Shown here piece after piece: positions 11,201 through 19,800 of a stretch of 64,000 nt of DNA. Numbering within the stretch: position 1 is the stretch's first letter; every line of letters starts with the position of its first letter. The stretch is from assembly GCA_963575745.1 (NCBI GenBank), contig CAUYUJ010021060.1:609634-673633 (forward strand), written 5' to 3'. Source of the DNA: Prorocentrum cordatum. Taxonomy: Eukaryota; Sar; Dinophyceae; Prorocentrales; Prorocentraceae. A model generated the notes under the pieces. It worked only from the letters and a program-made list of their open reading frames with translations, searched no databases and was not told the origin of the DNA. The position numbers were made by a program, and so were the translations under genes.

Positions 11201-14200
11201 TTTCCAGGATGAATGCGTTGACCAGAAAATCGATCAAACTTGGCGGTTTCATCAAGAGATTTCTGCAACTCGGGCGCGGTGTGGGTAGTGGAGTTGCTGT
11301 CGTCAACAAAAGTAGTGCTGAGTGACCGCGGCACGTAACGATGCTGTCTCTTGGTCCAGACGCACATGAGCAGCTTAATGTCGTCCAGGGACCAAGAGCT
11401 TCCCTGGAGGTGACCGTTTGTCCTGGCCAGTTCCTTAGAGTACGCACCGTTCATGCGGATGTAACGTTTGTGGCGCCTGTAGAAGTTTCTGCGGACAGTA
11501 ACGATGTCTTGGGGACACCCCGCGTGAAGCGCGAGGTTAAGGCATATGTCCGTGATGAGATAGTCGAAACACTTCTGACGGTCCAGGGCAGCTCCAGCCA
11601 AGGGAAGGAGAAGGGCTCTGGCGTGTTCGATGCGAAGGGCGAGAGAAGTGCTGACGTCCCCAATGGTAGCTTTGGGAACAGCGCCAAAACTCGTGGCGTG
11701 GGTCCATCCTTTCCGCCAGTCCGTGAGGCTGCGGTAAGCTGGTGCTTCCCACGCGTACATCCAAACGGAAAGCACCGAGAGAAGTCGTTGGTCCGTTGGG
11801 AGTTCGCCTCGGCCTTTTCGGAGGCACGGGTTTGGGACGTGGAGGAGGGGTTCTGGGATGGTGCCAGTGCGTTGCATAGCTCGTAGAACGCTGGCGAAGA
11901 GGCGAAGAATGTCGTCGGGAAGCTCCTTTGCCTCCTTAGTAGTCCAACCGTCCAGACCCCCCGCGCGTCTCGGTGAACGGGTGCGAATGAAGTGGATGAG
12001 TTGGTCGTCGGTGAGGTGGAAAGGGGTAGCTGGTGATGGCGTAGGCAGCTCCTGTCGGTACTCGTCGTAGAAGTCGGCCCACGTCGGCATGGCTTCGGCA
12101 TCATGTCCCGCACGTGCGCGGTACCTGCCCAAGATGGGCTCCCAGGTGTCGACCATGAGCTTCAGCATGTCCTTGATGTTAGCAACAATGGCGTTGGCAG
12201 GGAGGATGTCGGGGACTTGCGCAGGTGGTGGTTCACGGGTGTGGTCTTCGTCGCTGTCCGTGTCGGGCGAACTACCGTCGCCGGGGCTGAAGCCGCCAGC
12301 TTCGGTGTCAGCGTCGCTGTCGTCCGTGCAAGCTTCGTCAGGTTTGAAGGCGTTGGTGTCGCAGTGGAGTTGCGTATCGTCAGGAGTGGTAGGCGTGCGG
12401 AGATACGCCGTGGGCGAGCTATCAGCAGCTCGTGCGTATATGGCCGCCTTTCGCCCGCTTGGCTCACGGACGCCCTCGGCCCATATCCTGATGCGTTCCG
12501 CCTTGGCACGGTTCGCGCGTCGCGCCAGCTCTAAGTCGAGATGTTGGATCAAAACGTCAAGGTGCTCCCCGTGCGGCACTGGCTCGTCTGGGGCCCAGGC
12601 CTCGGGGAATTCCAGGAGAACCGTGGGGCGCAGCTTGTGGCATAAGAGGCGGGCCGCGGCCCACGTGCAGTCGATGCGCTGCGCGAGGTACGGCGGGATA
12701 GCACGGCAATCTAGATGGTGGTGCTGTCCGATGAAACGGAGCTCACAGAGTTGCCGATGGAGCTTGCGCAATCGGTTCATGTGAATCGTGGAGGCTCCGT
12801 AGGTGGGGAACGCGCGGGGGACAACCGGTCGATCCTCGAACGTAGGCGTGAGCCCGTGCATGGTGGGGGGCTTCTTTTTTGGGTGGTGGGGCGGTGGAGG
12901 TGGCAGATCGCGTAGACGGGTGAGATGGTACTCATGACTGGCCTCGTTAGCCAGGGTGAACATGCGCTCCACGTCGTCTCGTGCGTCGGCCTGCTCCATG
13001 CGGTCCTGGTACCGCCCAGCGATGAGGGTCCCAAGTGCTTGCAGCTCGTGCCCCTCATGAGCTCCATCGTCGGGCGGGTAGGGCGTAGGGGCAAGAAGAC
13101 GTCGGGCCGTATGGTCGAGGCGACTGAGGTCAAGCGTGACCTGCAGGCCAACGTGAGACTTCGCAGGCAAGTCGCGAAGGTAGCAGAAGTCGGTGACAAG
13201 GGATCGCGCCGCCTGGTTGGCAATGATATAATCGATGCGCGAAGTGCGGGGGCACTTGGTGACGCGGTCCCAATCAGGGATATTGCCATAGGTGTGCATG
13301 GTGTGGTCTGGTGTGCCCTCAGCGACGTTGGACCATCCGTGCTGCAACATGTGCAGAAGGTGTGGATTGTCGTCAATGTTCGTGTTGGCGTCCATGCAGA
13401 TGAAGTAGGGTGCTGAGCCGACCCTAGCGGCGGCACAGTCAGCGAGCCGAAAGAGAGCTGTGCTGTCTCCTCCAGCAATCCCGTAAAGGCTCGCTATGTA
13501 GATCCCCGCGGGCCCATGGTTATTTCGTCGCCGCCTACGGCGGTGTTGAGTGCAGAGTGGGAGAAAGACCTCATGCCATCTTTTCTTGGCCTTGAGGGCG
13601 GCGATACAGGGCGCATTGTCGTCGACAGTGGAGTCGACGATGGCATCCTTAGAGAGAATGGCGACCCCTCCCGAGGCGCCAGTGTTGCCCACAACGGTGT
13701 GATCAGTGCCGCCGTGGGCAGCTCTGCGCTGGGCTCGCGCCAGATCAAGGTCAGGCCCAAGACTGGCGTGGTATCCACCGTGGAGAGGATTGGCGGCGCT
13801 GGTAGCGATGGCTTGCCTAGTCGGCTTGGCATGTCGGGTCTCCTGCAGTGCTATGACAGCGGCGTTGTGGTCGACACCAAGGGCGGTGATGGTTGGCCAG
13901 TTCGCTGAGAGACTGGTGATGTTAAGGCTGACGAGGTGTATGGAGCGACCTGGCCCGTCTCCATCGGTGGAACTGGGGTTTGCGCGCCCCGCACGGTGAA
14001 GGTCAGCTTGACCCTCGCCCCAGTAGGAGGCTTGGCCACAGTAGGAGCTCATGGCGTTACTATGGGTTAGCTTGATCGGGGCTGAAGCCGCCGTCAGGCC
14101 AAACATATAGGCGGGACACGGTCGGCACTGCGCCAGGGGGGGTTCATAAATATTAGTAAAAATGTCACGAACATTCCTCCTCACTCCTGTACTATAGGGG

Positions 14201-14601
14201 ACGAGGGGAGGAGAAGTGAGACGGCAGCAGTGGGAGAGGGAGGCGACTCCTCGATCCATCCTGCCGAACACAAAGACAAAAACGAGACAGCGGCGGCGGC
14301 CAGGCGCGGCGGCGGCACAACGCACGCGCATGTACTGCGCACGCGCCACCGCTGGTCCCTTCCTGCGGTGACACGCCCGCCCCGTCAGTGTCTTGATGAG
14401 CAGCATCTGGTGGAACGGCTCCAGCAGCACGATCGGAGGCCTGACGCTGGGCCTCGTCCATGCCCGCTGCCGTGAGGCCCACGTTGCGGACAGGGCTGAT
14501 TCCCCGCGGGGCCGCAGCTGCCGCGGCAGCAGCCGAGGTGGCGGGGGCACCGCCCCGACTCTGAGGTGAGAGCGGTGAGCCCCCGCCAAAACCCGCCACA
14601 A
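8224..14601 (-). CDS. ORF2 C-terminal part, copy A: EEP endonuclease, reverse transcriptase, RNase H
   Basis: A 2,125-codon open frame carrying the enzymatic half of the LINE polyprotein. EEP (AP-like) endonuclease ~219-485: N227 in VSLNITSL, E254 in LQETRH, D404/N406 in MDANTN, D457 in RIDY, H483 in SHVG; it would nick target DNA for target-primed reverse transcription. Reverse transcriptase ~860-1200: motif A LDRQKCFD (D1007), motif B NGHLQGSSWS, motif C FVDD (D1100, D1101), then a GSYIN turn. CCHC knuckle C1439, C1442, H1451, C1456. RNase H ~1540-1690 with D1545, E1588, D1608, D1679 (DEDD), removing RNA from the hybrid. The tail has acidic DDPFGFGGGLDFL-like repeats and a final coiled coil. 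The first ~80 codons are out of frame relative to copy C because of an extra C near 14361, so the ATG at 14601 is not the true start; the frame belongs to a larger polyprotein. Confidence 0.9.
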   Translation of the reverse strand: MWRVLAGAHRSHLRVGAVPPPPRLLPRQLRPRGESALSATWASRQRAWTRPSVRPPIVLLEPFHQMLLIKTLTGRACHRRKGPAVARAQYMRVRCAAAAPGRRRCLVFVFVFGRMDRGVASLSHCCRLTSPPLVPYSTGVRRNVRDIFTNIYEPPLAQCRPCPAYMFGLTAASAPIKLTHSNAMSSYCGQASYWGEGQADLHRAGRANPSSTDGDGPGRSIHLVSLNITSLSANWPTITALGVDHNAAVIALQETRHAKPTRQAIATSAANPLHGGYHASLGPDLDLARAQRRAAHGGTDHTVVGNTGASGGVAILSKDAIVDSTVDDNAPCIAALKAKKRWHEVFLPLCTQHRRRRRRNNHGPAGIYIASLYGIAGGDSTALFRLADCAAARVGSAPYFICMDANTNIDDNPHLLHMLQHGWSNVAEGTPDHTMHTYGNIPDWDRVTKCPRTSRIDYIIANQAARSLVTDFCYLRDLPAKSHVGLQVTLDLSRLDHTARRLLAPTPYPPDDGAHEGHELQALGTLIAGRYQDRMEQADARDDVERMFTLANEASHEYHLTRLRDLPPPPPHHPKKKPPTMHGLTPTFEDRPVVPRAFPTYGASTIHMNRLRKLHRQLCELRFIGQHHHLDCRAIPPYLAQRIDCTWAAARLLCHKLRPTVLLEFPEAWAPDEPVPHGEHLDVLIQHLDLELARRANRAKAERIRIWAEGVREPSGRKAAIYARAADSSPTAYLRTPTTPDDTQLHCDTNAFKPDEACTDDSDADTEAGGFSPGDGSSPDTDSDEDHTREPPPAQVPDILPANAIVANIKDMLKLMVDTWEPILGRYRARAGHDAEAMPTWADFYDEYRQELPTPSPATPFHLTDDQLIHFIRTRSPRRAGGLDGWTTKEAKELPDDILRLFASVLRAMQRTGTIPEPLLHVPNPCLRKGRGELPTDQRLLSVLSVWMYAWEAPAYRSLTDWRKGWTHATSFGAVPKATIGDVSTSLALRIEHARALLLPLAGAALDRQKCFDYLITDICLNLALHAGCPQDIVTVRRNFYRRHKRYIRMNGAYSKELARTNGHLQGSSWSLDDIKLLMCVWTKRQHRYVPRSLSTTFVDDSNSTTHTAPELQKSLDETAKFDRFSGQRIHPGKVAGWALTDELHTAVTQLTLAERPLRVVDSFKLVGSYINAEAAPAPAALNLTATADARVRRATSRLPRIGKLPSPMRIKARHARSLAASVCTTGTDIQAPSGPVKTAYNHALKAAIRPKGNRWVEFWTLMAVCVPGHALEIDAIMQREVFLCLRRQVNRDATLCGLVRDLQHHVQTLFGGGPVGRLVQTLQQLRWTWPTFGTMYDDWGCQISWLNLPQNAFLHMLRASQRRAFLRKIKPRRHDLGHLASVRQGLDLFASTWLARTKGAAKCNAWQLALLLNYLSGGDHTQQRRSRSNTSADPSPICRYCDEEEETQEHTVRDCKCWARERVPLTTLISDEQWARLPPHTRHCGLFDEDPALLDLQADLARDPLPQPIPRPPPEGDPAASAQDSYTTYLDHDTGWTWVYAATDGACTNQAIPLLARAGYGVYYGIDHRMNYSARVHGITQNAQLAETLAIVHLTACAERPVHVFVDNQAVVDGFQRIIDGHSPPQGTHVEFWEKVHRCVMAKPNMFRVEKVASHQGDTGIDLGLIGPIAEEFNRQADALATAAARTHNLPDDIVEAAKARHRQATVLHGVAVAIYERRHRTLPLPHRRAGFTAAELNKMEPNPLLSDQAPPAAGPDIPQNPDELWAEAQRVLFDEQEDDPFGFGGGLDFLGDESASANPAPAGTRTAPPTPPLSASAHPHDNAVPFQDADEQDDDLFSLGGGSDALDDGPANENPAPTGNLANPTATPPPRALTPTYDDIGHRQDADHDPSAPRGLGGIEDAPPTPHAADHAAPPSHQPSTRPTSAALHGITTGPTAHTTPPPHRQRPAGAASAPPQGTKPDRPSCPTHASSVAEREEAAPLTSRGAALAAPALGSRRPLQSPFKGDGRQRSGSRTPLAHLDRRTEDLASVSRSSADVTEQPPLTDRETELSQAMAALQQRCLALAADLAAAQARQGPLLQRLHSAGRAFAELLTTSPDGVVPSLNIQAMLSSFRGAPPGAPR
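8607..8637 (-). repeat. bulged hairpin A1
   Basis: Inner GGC/GCC, loop TGGA (8620-8623), bulged G8627; outer stem of 10 positions, 8 paired. Reading frame 2 of the hairpin (GCT CCA in sense). Confidence 0.75.
8724..8754 (-). repeat. bulged hairpin A2
   Basis: Inner GGC/GCC, loop TGAA (8737-8740), bulged G8744; outer stem of 10 pairs with one G-T wobble. Frame 2. Confidence 0.85.
10027..10049 (-). repeat. bulged hairpin A3
   Basis: Inner GGC/GCC, loop TGAA (10036-10039), bulged G10043; outer stem TCCTG/CAGGA plus a wobble. Frame 2, just upstream of the RNase H coding region. Confidence 0.8.
11057..11077 (-). repeat. bulged hairpin A4
   Basis: Inner GGC/GCC, loop TGGA (11065-11068), bulged G11072; outer AGCGC/GCGCT, 5 perfect pairs. 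Frame 2. Confidence 0.75.
12280..12300 (-). repeat. bulged hairpin A5
   Basis: Inner GGC/GCC, loop TGAA (12288-12291), bulged G12295; outer stem of 5 positions with one C-A mismatch. Frame 1 (GGC TTC AGC in sense). Confidence 0.75.
14077..14093 (-). repeat. bulged hairpin A6
   Basis: Inner GGC/GCC, loop TGAA (14083-14086), bulged G14090; outer CGG/CCG only. Copy B has two further pairs here. Frame 2. Confidence 0.7.
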
Positions 14602-15292
14602 GGTTCTTGACGCGGTACTTGTTCTTGAATGGGTCGAAGGTTGGCGCCTCGTCGATGGGGACGATCACGCGGGTGGGCAGCTGCGGCTCGTGGTCCGTGG
14701 ACGGCGTCGGCTCGAGGTCGACCTGGCTAGGGTCGATGACGCTGGCTCCGAAGCGTGGCACCACTTCGGGGGGTCGGCCATCGGCCTGAGTCTCGCGAGG
14801 CGGCGAGCTCGTGGAGCTCCCTGGGGCCTTGCGTGAACTGTGGCGGCTGCAGGTCCTGCTGCGCGGGACGCGCCCGCCCGTGTGACGGTCGCGTGGCGAA
14901 GTCGCCTGGGCATTAGCGCGCTCAGAATCCGCCCTGCTCGGGGATCGGATCGGCGCCGCGCAGGGTGATGGGCTGGGCTGGCGAGAGGCGCTTGTGCCGC
15001 CTTCCGCCGTGGCTGTGGCCTGGTCGGGGTCGGCCGCGTCTGGGCGGGGGCTGACGTGGTGGGCGCTTCCCTCGCTGTGCCTCGGGGAGGCGCTGCGATG
15101 CGCCTGGATGCGCGTGAGGACGAGCGGGGTGAGCGGCTGCCTCTCCCGCACAGGTGGGGCAGGTTTGGCCTGGGCAGGGCGCAGTGCTGCAGCTACGTTT
15201 GGCGGGGGCGTGTGCTGGCGCGGTTGCCAAGCGCGCACGTTCGCATCGCGCCATCCTTCGGGGCGCCCAGCCCTGCCACGGTTTGTTGCAGC

Positions 15293-15315
15293 CCCCTGGG
15301 CTGAAGCCGCAGGGG
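15293..15315 (-). repeat. bulged hairpin A7
   Basis: Inner GGC/GCC, loop TGAA (15302-15305), bulged G15309; outer CCCCTG/CAGGGG, 6 perfect pairs. Frame 2. Confidence 0.85.
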
Positions 15316-16364
15316 TTATCACTGCAGGCTGGTTGCTGGAGGGGCCCTCATGTCGGCCTGAGTAAAGGCCCCAGGCGCGCGTGGACCCTGGCACTGGCGA
15401 GGTGGCCCTTAGGGCATGTAGGGGTGCACGCGAGTAGCCGATGGCCGCTGGGTGAACCCTGGCGTTGGGGGCTTGGCCGTAGCTGGAGGCGGCTGCTCCA
15501 GCAGCCGCAGGCATGGCACCTATGGGACCACGGTGGTAGGCGGCAACCCCGTCGTAGGCCGTGTTACCGCCTGTCGGGACTCGCGCAGGGGAGCGGTAGC
15601 GTGGTGTGCCCTGCTGTCCTGCGTCACGTTGGTCCCGCTGCTGGATGCGCTGCTGGTGCTGTTGGTGACGCTGCCAGTCGGCTCTCGAGAGGGGACGGGT
15701 GTCGGGGAGGATGGTGGGCACGTCGGGCCGCTGCCAGCCCCGATAGACGTGCTCGAAGGCGTGGTCAGGGTAGGTCCCCCCTACGGGTGAGTATCGTCGC
15801 ACATGCTCCGTGTAGTCGATGTTCTGCGGCTCTGAGATCGCCGTAATGTTGATGGCCCGCTGGTGCGCTGGTCCATAGAGGCAGAAACTACCACGGTTGC
15901 TGCGGTCGTGGTTTAGCTCAGCTTCGGTCGTGGCACGGCTCACCATGGCGTCACAGAGTCGCATATCGTAGTCGAGAGCTTGAGGCCCAGGACCACCCTC
16001 GGCGTCCCAGTACAGTACCACATCTCGCCAGCGGGTGCGGGTCATGTGGGTGCGCTCGGCGATCAACTCGCAGACGGTCCTGACCGTGACACGATCCCTG
16101 TACATGTTGGTAATGGCTAGGGAAAGGGTCGGCGGACCGTCTTGTTGAAGGTGAGTTCCTCCTTGAGGGCCTGATGGGGGCTGAAGAGCACATAGCCTTC
16201 CCTCCAAAGCGGTTGGTCGGGGGAAGGTTCTTCGGGCATCCCCGTTCCTGTGAATCCAGGTGGCCGCGTTGTGCCGTCAGGCAATCCCTGCCTGGGGACG
16301 CGCCGCGGCTGTGGTGGGAGGTACCATTGGCCCTGGTAGCCAACTTGCCCTGGTTGTGGAGGTT

Positions 16365-16395
16365 CTCCCCCGGGGCCTGAAGGCGCTCGGGGGGG
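16365..16395 (-). repeat. bulged hairpin A8
   Basis: Inner stem switched to GCC/GGC, loop TGAA (16378-16381), bulged G16385; outer stem of 10 pairs including two wobbles. Frame 2. Confidence 0.85.
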
Positions 16396-16840
16396 TTCCT
16401 TGAGGTCGTGGAGGGCTGGCGCGTTGCCGAATTGGCGGGCAAGGATGTGCGGCGGCATCCCTGTGGCACGGACGTCGAGCTGGTTGTGTGGCCTGGGGGG
16501 GTGGGGACACCTGCTGGACAGGCAGCATGTGTCGGAGTCCCTCTTATTGGTGCTGTATGCACACGTCCAACTGTTGCACGAGTAGTCCGTGGACCAGTCC
16601 ATAGTGTACGCAGTCCGCTGCGGCCGCAGTCTGGGCACGTTGGTTGGCCCGAGGTGCCAAGCTGTGTGTTGCGGCGAGCCGCGCAATATTGGCAGCATTG
16701 GAATCGACACTGTAGGCAAGACCAGCGTCCTGGTAAAGGCGGTAGCGCATGCTCGTTTGTGCCTGGGTCGTCTGGGTGGGGTCTCGGGCGATCCCACAAG
16801 GGCCAGACGTCAGCAAACCAGGATTGGCCTGTAGTGCGGA

Positions 16841-19800
16841 CTACCTCGGCGGGGAGGCGTGCGTCCTCGGCATGGCACCTGATCCACTGGGGCCCCATAT
16901 CCGCTGGTACCATGACGGTGCGCCAGGAGTCGTCCCCCTTAACGTGGACTTGGGTCGGTGCCCAGAGCTTAGTAGTGTGTCGCCGTGATCATGATGGAGG
17001 ATGACCCAGCCGTCACGCCCGTCCACCGTAGGGTCAATGACGCGGTAGCCCATGACTGTCGTCCCCCACGGTAAGTAGGCGCCATCGTGGTGATCACCAG
17101 GGTCGAGCCAGACCTCGATGCCAGGGGCGTTGACACGGGACCGCACATCACGCACGTGGTAGGCGAGGACGTGGTAGGCAGTCGGCTCCTCCTCCGTCAC
17201 AATGTGCTCCCACGTCTCGATGCCGCTGTTGTCGGAGGTGGAGTTCCCGTCGCTCTGTCGTGACGAGCGAGAGGCAGATCGTCGCGCACGGGCGCGGCCT
17301 CGGGCGAGGGCGGCGGCCGCGCTGATGAGGGATGGCGTACGGCGTTCGTCGACTCCAGATGACGTCGATGAGGGGTCTGGACTGTGGGCTAAGGCTGTGC
17401 CTGACTTGTGCGTGCGTGGTGGGTCCGACGCGGCCCCAGGGCTGGAGCCGCTGGGGCGCGACCCGTGTGCGTCAGGGTGCCCCCGCACGGGGACAGCTTG
17501 CAAGCCCGTGTACACCAGGTCGATGAGTGGTTTCGGGTCCAGCTGGAGTATGTGGAGCGAGACGCGTGGTCGAGGCTGATTAGGGTCGTCCCTGGTGGCT
17601 GCTTCCGTGTCGTAGTGCTGTTTGGCCCATGCTCGCGCCGCTTCTGGCGAGTATAGCGCCTGCGGTGGTGGCCATGCTGCCGCGATGGTTGATCTGCGCC
17701 TGGTGCTAGCTTCCTGGTCGTGAGCTTCAGCCGCCTCACGGAGATCTGGATGATCGTAGCCAGCAATGTGGAGGGCGTGCGCGCAGTCACCCATGCCATA
17801 GGCGTGTGGAAGGGCACGGCACCTGGAAGCAGCTTCTGTGGGGGCACACCAGTCCATGCGGATGAGGAGGCTCAGGACCCGAGGGTAAATGAGGCGCGCT
17901 CCGTGAGCCTCCCCTTTCACGTAGTTGTGCCTGTTTTCCCCGCGCGGTGGTTGGGTGGCTTCGCACATCCAGAGTGCGATGGGTCCCCACGCGAGGGTGT
18001 CGTCTTCGAGACTGTAGGGCGGGTGGGGCGGTATCGCGTACCACGCGGCCAGCGAAGGGTGCACGCTCACGTACGTGCGGCCAACGTTGGTGCCAGTTCG
18101 ACCCTTCGTTTCACGGCGGGGGCCTGGCAAGAGGTGCCCTCCACAGGCAGCAAGACGGGCCGCAAGGTCGCCGCGGGTCCCATGCCAGAAAACAGTGGGC
18201 GCGTCGGTGGTGGGTTGACGGAGGTCCCACGTGAGGTATGGGAAAATTGTCTCGCCCGAGTTGCCGCCCGAGTCTTCCAGCACCCAAGTGAGGCGGTTCG
18301 GTGGCCTCTGCATGATGTCCGTCCACGGCCCCAGCACTTGGAGTGTTGGGTCGTGAGTGAATCGAGGGTGGTCGTGGAGTCGTAGAGCGTCTTTGATGTC
18401 CTCAGTGGACACGCCACTGTTCACTAGCGCGAAGCCGTTTTGGTACAGGGCGTTAAGTATGCTCTTCGGCGGCTCGGGGACCGCTGGGTCACGCTGGATG
18501 GTGTTGCGTGAGTTGCGTGTCGGTGGCTTGAGGGCAGTGTAAGGCGTACCAGGGCCTGAAGGCGCCTGGGGCCTGTCAGGTGATGCATAGCGTGCTCGCC
18601 GTCGTGGTGGTTGGGTGTCCGCGTCGGGGGAGGAACCACGAGCGTCAGCATGTCGGAAGATGGACCACGGGCTGCCATGGGTGCGTTCTCTCGTTTCCCT
18701 TGGCTCGGTGTCGCTACCGTGTGCTGTGGCATCCTCGTTGGTCGGTAGGTTACCGAATGTCGTGCCGTTCTTGGAGCCGTCTCGTGGCGTCGGGCTGGTC
18801 GATCTTGGTGTGACAGACGAGGCTCGCGATACGGCGGCTGTGACTTCAGCGATGGCGGCGGTGGTGGCGGTGGTGACGTCGGCGACTGCGGCGGCAACAG
18901 CTGCGGCGTAGTGTTCCTGTAGCAGCGGATGTCGGAGTGCGTGCACCTGCTGGTCGTCGTGTTCGTCGGCGAGCGTGCACGGCATTTTGTGTGTGGCCTC
19001 GTCCTTCGGCTTCCTGCTCGGTTGGCAACAGCGGAGGCACCAGTGGGCAGTGGATGAGTCCAGGGCCCGCGCACATATGCGGGCGCCTACGTGTCCGACA
19101 GCTCCCTGGGCAAGGAGTTTGGCACCGACGAGTAGAAGACCACACACAACTCCACCCGTGGCTATGGCCCCTAGCTTGCCGCTGGCCCATTTAAGGACGC
19201 CCCCGAAGCCGCTCCCGACTGCAGTGGCTCCGCCCGAGACACCATCTCTGAGTTTGTCGCTGGTCCATTTGAGAGTGGCCCTCAATGTGGACGTGACATA
19301 GTATGTCGTTTTGCGTCGGAATATAGTGGACACCGATGGGCCTGGTGCGGTCGCTTGGCGTCGTCGTCGTTGTCGGTAGCTGGGGTCTCGGCTCGGGGTC
19401 GGCAAGTATCCATCGATCTGGTCCTTGTACGGCATTGCTATCGCGATGGCGTACGTGGCCACCAGGAGGCAGATGAGGCAGCCACAATGTCGTGATGCCG
19501 CTGAGCTGTGCTGGGGCTCGTGGGGACCGCTGGCATCTGGGTGTTCATCATCGATGGGGTCGTTGTCGATGTCGGCCTGCCAGTGGTCGATGGCACTGGG
19601 GTTGGAGTCAGTCACGTTGTCACCTCCTGCGGTCTGGGGATGTCCAGGTCTAGCCAGTGGTGCAGCGGGGCTGAAGCCGCCACTGCACGGCCTGGCATGA
19701 GCTGGCGAAGCAGTGGAATGGCTAGTCACATCAGCGGCAGTGACGCCTTCAGCGTCGTTAGGCCGCGCAGAAGGGTCGGCCTGATCTGAGGTGTGGGGCG

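Larger units (their letters stand above)
14192..16980 (-). pseudogene. ORF2 central part, copy A (frameshifted): Cys cluster, ubiquitin-like segment, linker
   Basis: The central ORF2 region, open in copy C but broken here by single-base differences near 16977, 16611, 16121 and 14361. From 16977 to 16611 one frame carries the Cys-rich cluster (WSCLQC, CQYC, CPDC). From 16611 to 16121 a second frame reads a Pro/Gly-rich stretch. From 16121 the 671-aa frame (14192-16207) carries the ubiquitin-like segment (VTVRTVCELIAERT ... LDYDMRLCDAMV). That is followed by a ~500-residue Pro/Ala/Arg/Ser-rich linker, probably disordered. Whether the frameshifts are biological or consensus errors cannot be told from sequence alone. 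Functions are inferred only. Confidence 0.75.

Noticed and set aside
11521-11533. CGCG-TGAAG-CGCG palindrome in copy A
   Set aside because: Contains TGAA but lacks the inner stem and bulge layout, and the pairing is lost in copy B.
14994-15846. Long + strand frames antisense to the element (also 44101-44793, 32000-33093, 12089-12784)
   Set aside because: They are antisense to strongly supported minus-strand ORF2 and have no motifs; the open frames follow from GC bias of the coding strand.
17720-17745. GTGAGCTTCAGCCGCCTCAC foldback (B equivalent near 34976)
   Set aside because: TTCA is on the + strand, opposite to the family, and the pairing is poor in one copy; treated as coincidental.
19738-19760. 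GACGC-CTTCA-GCGTC palindrome in copy A
   Set aside because: Loop lies on the opposite strand to the hairpin family, has no inner 3-bp stem plus bulge, and copy B does not conserve pairing.
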